Assembly (NCBI GenBank): GCA_964568345.1
Contig: CAZMPG010000026.1
Span: forward strand, 1 to 18,689
Reading direction: 5' to 3'
DNA: 18,689 bases
Source: UBA12088 sp964568345
GTDB taxonomy: Bacteria > Patescibacteriota > Minisyncoccia > Phycocordibacterales > UBA12088
Every line of letters begins with the position of its first letter. Position 1 is the stretch's first letter. Below are positions 14,392-18,689 of this stretch, piece by piece. The position numbers and the translations under genes were made by a program. A model generated the notes under the pieces. The model saw only the letters and a list, made by a program, of their open reading frames with translations, was not told the DNA's origin and made no database searches.

Positions 14392-14463
14392 GCCCTCGTA
14401 GTTTAATGGATAGAACGCGGGATTGCGGATCCTGCAATCGAGGTTCGATTCCTCGCGAGGGCA
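14392..14463 (+). tRNA. tRNA-Arg(GCG)
   Basis: Acceptor GCCCTCG pairs with CGAGGGC. D-arm is GTTT/GAAC. The anticodon stem CGGGA/TCCTG has loop TTGCGGA, giving anticodon GCG. T-loop is TTCGATT and the discriminator is A. Length is 72 nt; CCA is not encoded. Most bacteria use ACG with inosine for CGN codons, so GCG is unusual. Its 3' end is the attachment point of the island that follows: GAGGGCACAAAGTGA here matches GAGGGCACAAAATGA at 14920-14934 and 18136-18150. Confidence 0.93.
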
Positions 14464-14472
14464 CAAAGTGAA
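14443..14472 (+). other. candidate attachment site at the tRNA-Arg(GCG) 3' end
   Basis: The last 21 nt of the tRNA plus 9 nt downstream match 14905-14934 and 18121-18150 at 25 of 30 positions, starting from GGTTC. This is the pattern left when an element integrates at a tRNA 3' end and rebuilds it. Confidence 0.5.
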
Positions 14473-14934
14473 ACTTCTTCGTCCGTGAGGTCGCTACGCG
14501 ACCGAGCGGCGCGGGAGCTAAAACCAAATACAGCCCGTCGCTCCGCGACAAAATCGGACGGGGCGGGCACGGCGAGGCGGGCGGTTTTGTCACGAACGGG
14601 TGTGCGAGAGCGGAGGACGAACAGAGGAGGTGCCAAGCATGCCGCGCGGCACGCTTGGCGACGACGGAGTGAGGACGGAGCGACCCGAGGCGGTAGGACT
14701 ACGCGCGTGGTGCTCGCGTCAGCCTTTTCCTTCAAAGTGGGCTCGAGCGAAGTGTGGTATTTCTGCACAAATTGAGTGCAGCGAAAGCTGTGTCATCGCA
14801 GCGAGTAACCTGCATTGTTCGCGTAAGGAATCAAAGCCCTTGTGAGCTGTTTTGCGAGTGCCGCACACGAGGCAAAAGAGCTACAAAGGGTATTGAACCT
14901 GTAAGGTTCAATACTTCGAGAGGGCACAAAATGA
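14461..14934 (+). repeat. 474-bp direct repeat, copy 1
   Basis: Identical base for base, by reading both, to 17677-18150 (offset 3216). It begins at GCACAAAGTGA, which overlaps the last bases of tRNA-Arg(GCG), and ends at GGGCACAAAATGA. It contains hairpins (GGTCGC-TAC-GCGACC at 14489-14503; a GCCAAGC/GCTTGGC stem at about 14632-14659; a 9-bp stem TATTGAACC/GGTTCAATA at 14891-14913) and an internal GCACAAA at 14765. No ORF in it looks genuine. Its minus-strand reading (RDKTARLAVPAPSDFVAERR) matches the end of the recombinase remnant next door, so it is best read as stacked decayed recombinase 3' ends. Confidence 0.95.
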
Positions 14935-15528
14935 TACTTCGCGTTTTGAAAGCGCCGAAGGGCGCGGCAGCTTCGCTGCCGCGCTGGGCAGAAAACCACG
15001 TCGCTCCGCGACGAAATGACTGGGCGACGGCACGGAAAAGTGGGCGGTTTTGTTACGAACCTCATGGTTCGTTCCGATTTTTTGGACGAAGTCGGCAATT
15101 TCGGATAAATTGTCGGACGAGGGCAAAAAAGCGGCTTGTTTCGTATCAAAAACCCACTCCCGCAAGGGTTCGACCCAGGTATTTCCCCAACGTTCAAAAT
15201 CTTTCTTTTTCTCGTTTAAAGTGGCGAGAGAGCGCGTGGTAGTGTCTTTCTTTTTTAGATAAATCTCCTTTGGTATATCTCCGTCCAAATACGCAGATAC
15301 TAGTTTTTCCATGCGCTCCTCGTTCACTTTGATTTTGAGAGAAAGATTATGAACATCACCTTGCGATGAGCTAGTTTCTTCGTGCTCCCATTCGTCAATT
15401 TTCGCTAACATCCAACCAGTGTACTCATTGCAAAGTGAGACCTGACTTCTTTTCTTCTTTGGACGCTTTTCCGTTGTGGACGTTTTCGCATCGCTTGTCG
15501 CTACGGTGCGTGGTGTACGTTTTGCCAT
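14908..15528 (-). pseudogene. C-terminal remnant of a large serine recombinase
   Basis: A 206-residue frame whose middle matches the C-terminal coiled-coil region of large serine recombinases: MEKLVSAYLDGDIPKEIYLKKK, then NTWVEPLREWVFDTKQA, then LSEIADFVQKIGTNHEVRNK. The catalytic resolvase domain and most of the recombinase domain (about 300-350 residues) are absent; the first 30 residues are a Lys/Arg/Thr-rich sequence with an ATG at 15528. It is therefore a truncated relic or a separately expressed fragment, not an active integrase. The last 45 residues run into the att-like module at 14935 and terminate beside the tRNA-like end, as these genes usually do. Any start codon use is uncertain, as no SD is visible. 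Likely the trace of the element that created the island. Confidence 0.75.
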
Positions 15529-15537
15529 AGGTCTACC

Positions 15538-15565
15538 GTGTTAGGGGGCTAACACTGTATAGTGT
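15538..15565. promoter_or_regulatory. paired inverted repeats upstream of the recombinase remnant
   Basis: GTGTTAG (15538-15544) and CTAACAC (15549-15555) form a 7-bp inverted repeat, and ACACT (15552-15556) with AGTGT (15561-15565) forms another next to it. On the minus strand TATACA (15556-15561) could be a -10, so this may be an operator-promoter. Confidence 0.3.
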
Positions 15566-15568
15566 GAC

Positions 15569-15590
15569 AAAAATACCCCCGTGTGGGGGT
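15569..15590 (-). terminator. intrinsic terminator (minus strand), second
   Basis: In the minus-strand sense a 6-bp GC stem (ACCCCC / GGGGGT, 15575-15590) is followed by A then TTTTT. It lies downstream of the stronger terminator at 15657-15694 and insulates the recombinase remnant. Confidence 0.6.
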
Positions 15591-15656
15591 GAAATGGTGT
15601 AGTGGTGTGGATAAGGGGTTGTGTCGGTATAGTTGCGCGACAAAGCCGTGTATCAC

Positions 15657-15694
15657 AAAAAAGCGGGAACGAACTTTTCCGTGTTCGTTCCCGC
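15657..15694 (-). terminator. strong intrinsic terminator of the HhH-like gene
   Basis: A perfect 12-bp stem (GCGGGAACGAAC with GTTCGTTCCCGC, 15663-15694, 8-nt loop) is followed on the minus strand by TTTTTT. It is 19 nt past the stop at 15714. Confidence 0.85.
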
Positions 15695-15713
15695 GGTCTG
15701 TCACCGCCTAGAC

Positions 15714-15971
15714 CTAGACTTCGATACTGGTATCTAGCTGGTAGATCAGATGATCTACCCTCCGGGGGCCAAAGCCTGGTAAGGCAGTTAGGTTCCTAAC
15801 CAGCTTTCCTGCCTTCTCCCAAGCCCTTAGGTTGTGGCTCCACACATTGTTCTTGTGTAGTAAGGTGATCACCACCTCATCCACCCCCATTTTCCGTAGC
15901 CAACATGCTTCCCTCCGGACAATGCCGTCTTTAAGAAGTTCGCCCAAGGTTTTTTCTACCTTTTTCTTCAT
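15714..15971 (-). CDS. small protein with helix-hairpin-helix-like C-terminus
   Basis: An 85-residue basic protein starting MKKKVEKTLGELLKDG. The C-terminal LTALPGFGPRRVDHLIYQL has the hydrophobic-PGxGxxR pattern of a helix-hairpin-helix, as in nucleic-acid-binding proteins and the RNA polymerase alpha C-terminal domain; nucleic-acid binding is inferred. The start at 15971 has GGGAG with 6-nt spacing. The frame is open far upstream (ATG at 16178, TTG at 16226) through a MITE-like insertion, so a longer protein starting MTIVVQLRISQGG is possible. It has its own promoter (16243-16271) and strong terminator, and it diverges from the TrmB-like regulator, which may control it. Confidence 0.72.
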   Translation of the reverse strand: MKKKVEKTLGELLKDGIVRREACWLRKMGVDEVVITLLHKNNVWSHNLRAWEKAGKLVRNLTALPGFGPRRVDHLIYQLDTSIEV

Positions 15972-16008
15972 CTTTGTCTCCCGCCCGTAGGCATTGGTTG
16001 GTTTTGAA

Positions 16009-16111
16009 TAGGACCTACGCAAATGAGCAAATGTGGCTTGAAGCAAGGCCGACGTAATGCTGAATTCGTGGCTCGAACACTCAAGACCGTCAGGATTTTG
16101 CGTAGGTCCTA
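16009..16111. mobile_element. 103-bp MITE-like element with 5-bp target duplication
   Basis: Perfect 15-bp terminal inverted repeats TAGGACCTACGCAAA (16009-16023) and its complement (16097-16111) are flanked by TTGAA on both sides (16004-16008 and 16112-16116). No transposase is encoded in the 73-nt interior. The insertion plus duplication totals 108 bp, a multiple of three, so the overlapping minus-strand frame stays open. It sits between the promoter and the SD of the HhH-like gene. I cannot assign the TIR to an IS family. Confidence 0.75.
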
Positions 16112-16242
16112 TTGAAGAACAAGCTATCTCTTTGAGAATTCCACCTTGTGAAATCCTCAACTGAACTACGATAGTCATAACGTAAATGTGGTTAACATTT
16201 AAATATAAGTAATGCATCGTACTCAATATTGTAATATATGTT

Positions 16243-16271
16243 TATATAAAACTGTAAAATAGCGTTTACAA
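16243..16271 (-). promoter_or_regulatory. promoter of the HhH-like gene
   Basis: On the minus strand, -35 TTGTAA (16266-16271), 17-bp spacer and -10 TATATA (16243-16248). The region is strongly AT-rich. Confidence 0.45.
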
Positions 16272-16290
16272 ATGTCAGAATACTTGACAT
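16272..16290. promoter_or_regulatory. candidate operator between divergent promoters
   Basis: ATGTCA (16272-16277) and TGACAT (16285-16290) form an inverted repeat with a 7-nt gap. It abuts the -35 of the minus promoter and overlaps the -35 of the regulator's own promoter, so one bound dimer could control both. Confidence 0.45.
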
Positions 16291-16311
16291 AATTACTCAT
16301 TTTGCTATACT
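16284..16311 (+). promoter_or_regulatory. consensus sigma-70-type promoter of TrmB-like regulator 2
   Basis: -35 TTGACA (perfect, 16284-16289), 16-bp spacer, extended -10 TGC-TATACT (16303-16311). The ATG at 16324 is 12 nt after the -10, so the leader would be about 6 nt. Confidence 0.75.
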
Positions 16312-16323
16312 TACCCCCTGAAT

Positions 16324-17136
16324 ATGCAACCGGAACAGGTCAAACTACTCGGCCTCTCAAGAAGTGAGTTGCGCGTGCTTGAGGCGTTGCGTGAGGGAAA
16401 TACTACACCGCTGCTCATTGCCAAACACACAAAGATACGCCGTCCGACGGTCTACCAAATACTCCCACGCCTACACAAACGCGGTCTTGCAAAGACCTTC
16501 ATACGCAACGGAAAAAAGTATTGGCGGTATGCAAAAGATATCGACTTGGAAGCTGCGCTTTATGACACCAAAAAGGCGTTGTTTGACTTCGAGGACGGAC
16601 GCGAGGAGGTCGCCAGTCGTTCAGATTCAACGGTCATCATACATCGCGGTGCGGAAGCGATACGTAAGCTTATTCGTTCAATGTTTCGTGACCACAAAAA
16701 TGAACGTCTCTATGGTATACAAGGAGACCTTGTGGACATCGGCTGGAACAAGGTGTTTGGAGTTGAAGCAACAAACGAGTTGAACCGATGGGTAAAAAGC
16801 AACCTGATCATTGTAGAGGCACTTGTGCCATTCGGATTCTTTGAAAGATTAACTGCACAAAACGGCATTGGATGGGCAAAAGACTTTGAGGGGCGCATGT
16901 CGGTAAACCACGAGATCGGCAAGGAGTACTTTGAGCATGGCGGGAAAATTTGGATATTCAAGAACTCACTCTACCTTATTGCTATGAATGAAGAAATTAT
17001 CATCGAGGTTCGCAATTCCGAAATCCAAAAGCTTACCCTTTCCATGTTCCGCTTCATTCAAGACAACTCACGCAAATTCGATGTAAATGCCCGACTACGG
17101 GATATCATTGCAAAGGAAGAGGGACGTGCAACGTAG
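16324..17136 (+). CDS. TrmB-like winged-helix regulator 2 (island cargo)
   Basis: A 270-residue regulator. The N-terminal winged helix includes LLGLSRSELRVLEALREGN then LLIAKHTKIRRPTVYQILPRLHKRGLAKTFIRNGKKYW (about 8-66). Residues 105-260 form the effector-type domain (TVIIHRGAEAIRKLIRSMF onward), similar to other bacterial TrmB-like proteins. It shares the architecture of regulator 1 but is clearly different in sequence and is noticeably more AT-rich than the flanking core genes, in keeping with transfer. Its promoter is the best in the window. The divergent HhH-like gene and the inverted repeat between them suggest local autoregulation. No SD is seen, as expected for a near-leaderless mRNA. 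Confidence 0.87.
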   Translation: MQPEQVKLLGLSRSELRVLEALREGNTTPLLIAKHTKIRRPTVYQILPRLHKRGLAKTFIRNGKKYWRYAKDIDLEAALYDTKKALFDFEDGREEVASRSDSTVIIHRGAEAIRKLIRSMFRDHKNERLYGIQGDLVDIGWNKVFGVEATNELNRWVKSNLIIVEALVPFGFFERLTAQNGIGWAKDFEGRMSVNHEIGKEYFEHGGKIWIFKNSLYLIAMNEEIIIEVRNSEIQKLTLSMFRFIQDNSRKFDVNARLRDIIAKEEGRAT

Positions 17137-17350
17137 GACGTTGACTGGCTTGTTGTCACCAACAGTCGTTACAGAGATAAGCGAACGCATGCAAGCACCG
17201 AGCAGGCCACGCGAGCAAATGCGAGCGGCCTATGTGAAGTGCTTGCGTGCGGTGAGCGGACGTACAAGCTACCTCGCGCTCGTGGTTGAAGCCTCGGGCC
17301 GACGCGAAGCCGGAGAAAGGGCCAAACAACTAACCGATACCTTTCTATAA
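17126..17350 (+). CDS. possible small protein downstream of regulator 2
   Basis: A GTG at 17126 overlaps the end of the regulator gene (stop at 17134-17136) and opens a 74-residue frame with plausible helical content (EISERMQAPSRPREQMRAAY, then SGRTSYLALVVEASGRREAG). It is not recognised. An in-frame ATG at 17087 lies further inside the regulator gene. The overlap suggests coupling, but the composition is similar in other frames, so it may not be real. Confidence 0.4.
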   Translation: MQRRTLTGLLSPTVVTEISERMQAPSRPREQMRAAYVKCLRAVSGRTSYLALVVEASGRREAGERAKQLTDTFL

Positions 17351-17676
17351 CCACGCCCTTTCGGAGGATGAAGCGGCGGCAAGCAAAACCAGCATTTCCT
17401 TTCTAAAATATGCGGCTCCCCCCTGCACCCCCCGCCGTTTTGAAGCGGTAAGGAAATGCTGGGTTTTGCGCCGAGCGGAGTACGAGGTGAGGCAAGCGGA
17501 ATGTGTGCGCTTGCGCGCACATGGAGTTTGCCGAAACGAGTACGGAGCGACCCGAGGCGGGAGTACTAGCGTCGAGCGTACGCTTCGCGTTCGCATTACC
17601 ACGCGACCGGCGCGTGAACATACCATGGTATGTTCATCGTCCTTCAAAATAGGTTCGCGCAAAGGCCAGTATTTCT
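17351..17676. other. non-coding, hairpin-rich segment before repeat copy 2
   Basis: No gene is supported here. 17383-17401 and 17450-17469 form an inverted repeat (19/20 positions, one-base bulge; core AGCATTTCCTT). A further hairpin (TGTGCGC/GCGCACA) lies at about 17501-17521, followed by ACGGAGCGACCCGAGGCGG and later GTATTTCTGCACAAA, the same order as in the 474-bp repeat (hairpin, GAGCGACCCGAGG, GTATTTCTGCACAAA). It is thus a diverged module of the same kind. Confidence 0.6.
17615..17636. repeat. 22-bp perfect palindrome
   Basis: The 22 bases are fully self-complementary, each half being TGAACATACCA. It could be an operator or an RNA hairpin within the tail module. Confidence 0.7.
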
Positions 17677-18150
17677 GCACAAAGTGAAACTTCTTCGTCC
17701 GTGAGGTCGCTACGCGACCGAGCGGCGCGGGAGCTAAAACCAAATACAGCCCGTCGCTCCGCGACAAAATCGGACGGGGCGGGCACGGCGAGGCGGGCGG
17801 TTTTGTCACGAACGGGTGTGCGAGAGCGGAGGACGAACAGAGGAGGTGCCAAGCATGCCGCGCGGCACGCTTGGCGACGACGGAGTGAGGACGGAGCGAC
17901 CCGAGGCGGTAGGACTACGCGCGTGGTGCTCGCGTCAGCCTTTTCCTTCAAAGTGGGCTCGAGCGAAGTGTGGTATTTCTGCACAAATTGAGTGCAGCGA
18001 AAGCTGTGTCATCGCAGCGAGTAACCTGCATTGTTCGCGTAAGGAATCAAAGCCCTTGTGAGCTGTTTTGCGAGTGCCGCACACGAGGCAAAAGAGCTAC
18101 AAAGGGTATTGAACCTGTAAGGTTCAATACTTCGAGAGGGCACAAAATGA
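17677..18150 (+). repeat. 474-bp direct repeat, copy 2
   Basis: Second identical copy of 14461-14934. Here it is preceded not by the tRNA but by a diverged module (about 17480-17676) that also ends GTATTTCT just before GCACAAA. The two copies bracket 2742 bp of unique sequence. Confidence 0.95.
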
Positions 18151-18197
18151 CTTTTTGGAATTGACCGCTTCGCGCAGCGTACGGTTTCCTGTGAAGA

Positions 18198-18226
18198 TTG
18201 CAATGCTGCTTTCTTTTTGATATATT
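18198..18226 (+). promoter_or_regulatory. promoter of the gene at 18259
   Basis: -35 TTGCAA (18198-18203), 17-bp spacer, -10 TATATT (18221-18226). The leader of about 26 nt contains GGAGG. Confidence 0.5.
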
Positions 18227-18258
18227 CTGCGTAGAATGTCAACTGTCTGGAGGCCCAG

Positions 18259-18689
18259 ATGCTTCACCACGATCCCCGCTTGTTGTCTCTTGATTTGCGG
18301 TTACTGTACTATGCGTTCCGTCGGATGCCACTTCGACTTCGATACCTTCTCGGGGTATCGAAGAAGGATGATGTGCACGCGTGTATGCTGAACAGAGGAC
18401 TCGCCTCGCACTTCGCTTCATTCCTCGCGAAGTGCGCAATACCCCCCGAGGTCGGGCTCACCCCGGTGCAGCGTCACGTCTTCCACAACCTTCTCGTGAG
18501 TATCACCAACAAAACATTGCGGTTGGTGGAGACGACAAAGATGGCAACTCGTGGAAGTGCCGTTGTGGTACAGCATTACCGCGTGGAAGACGGTGCTGAC
18601 TTTGTCTCTTTTGTTCCGAGACAGACGATGAATAGCCCTCACTGGGAAGCGTACATTTTTGGTCGCGCGACAACCTGCTCACCCCCAGT
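18259..18689 (+). CDS. partial gene running off the right edge, function unknown
   Basis: The ATG at 18259 has GGAGG at 18249-18253 with 5-nt spacing and a promoter upstream. The frame stays open to the last base, giving at least 143 residues with no stop. It starts MLHHDPRLLSLDLRLLYYAF and includes VGLTPVQRHVFHNLLVSITN and SPHWEAYIFGRAT. No TM segment or known family is recognised. Codon use is like the core genes. It is the first gene after the island, or its last cargo; the missing 3' part prevents a better call. Confidence 0.75.
   Translation, partial: MLHHDPRLLSLDLRLLYYAFRRMPLRLRYLLGVSKKDDVHACMLNRGLASHFASFLAKCAIPPEVGLTPVQRHVFHNLLVSITNKTLRLVETTKMATRGSAVVVQHYRVEDGADFVSFVPRQTMNSPHWEAYIFGRATTCSPP

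Noticed and set aside
14424..14430. Suppressor or non-Arg identity for the tRNA at 14392
   Set aside because: Only loop TTGCGGA leaves a good 5-bp stem and U33; the anticodon is GCG.
13982..14593. Minus-strand frame of 203 codons across tRNA-Arg(GCG)
   Set aside because: It includes an antisense translation of the tRNA (SRGIEPRLQDPQSRVLSIK), a well-known source of false proteins.
14403..14768. Minus-strand frames over the 474-bp repeat, and their copies at 17634-17984
   Set aside because: They read through antisense tRNA and decayed module sequence, have no start signals, and are Arg/Ser-rich; not treated as genes.
14908..15528. Intact integrase gene
   Set aside because: Only the C-terminal coiled-coil part is present; the catalytic serine domain is missing.
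14461..18150. CRISPR array
   Set aside because: The repeats here are two long copies and irregular short cores, not regularly spaced short repeats with unique spacers; no cas genes are present.

Overview
The window looks like a chromosomal segment of a Candidate Phyla Radiation (Patescibacteria, Parcubacteria-like) bacterium with a fairly GC-rich genome. This is inferred from several things together: a minimal pilM-pilN-pilO set, two TrmB-type regulators, a two-TM PH-like protein of the kind common in Parcubacteria, compact overlapping genes, four tRNAs with no encoded CCA, and a serine-recombinase remnant next to a tRNA. TGA is used as a stop, so the code is the normal bacterial one.

Layout. 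1-196 holds a possible 45-codon ORF whose Shine-Dalgarno (SD) sequence lies in a hairpin. 197-3080 (minus) is a housekeeping run: acylphosphatase, undecaprenyl diphosphate synthase, polyprenyl diphosphate synthase and an RluA-type pseudouridine synthase. 3309-3509 carries convergent tRNA-Arg(TCT) and tRNA-Val(TAC). 3587-6981 (minus) holds RuvX, a stand-alone tRNA-binding OB protein, PilM, PilN, PilO and a one-TM protein, tightly packed with ATGA overlaps. tRNA-Ser(TGA) at 7040 is followed by a strong hairpin and a non-coding tail. 7338-9178 holds a small conserved protein and a MATE transporter, the latter preceded by a 21-codon leader ORF. 9287-12048 holds a HAD nucleotidase, TrmB-like regulator 1 and an unrecognised 375-residue protein. 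12164-14198 holds a HIT protein, GalU (convergent, overlapping HIT) and the two-TM PH-like protein.

The accessory part is 14392-18150, a small island at tRNA-Arg(GCG). It is bracketed by two identical 474-bp direct repeats (14461-14934 and 17677-18150). Inside are the C-terminal remnant of a large serine recombinase, a small protein with a helix-hairpin-helix-like end, a 103-bp MITE-like insertion with a 5-bp target duplication, an AT-richer TrmB-like regulator with a canonical divergent promoter/operator region, and palindromes. The tRNA 3' end and several internal points share a GCACAAA core, so the locus reads as a stack of old integration scars. Another gene starts at 18259 and runs off the window.

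Two regulatory themes recur. Several genes have an extended -10 box ending only 6-8 nt before the ATG, which predicts leaderless mRNAs (acylphosphatase, RuvX, the 62-residue protein, the MATE leader ORF, HIT, the PH-like protein). Others have a normal leader with a strong SD (HAD nucleotidase, the 375-residue protein, the gene at 18259). The isoprenoid enzymes and GalU supply cell-envelope precursors, and PilMNO is the inner-membrane alignment platform of a type IV pilus.
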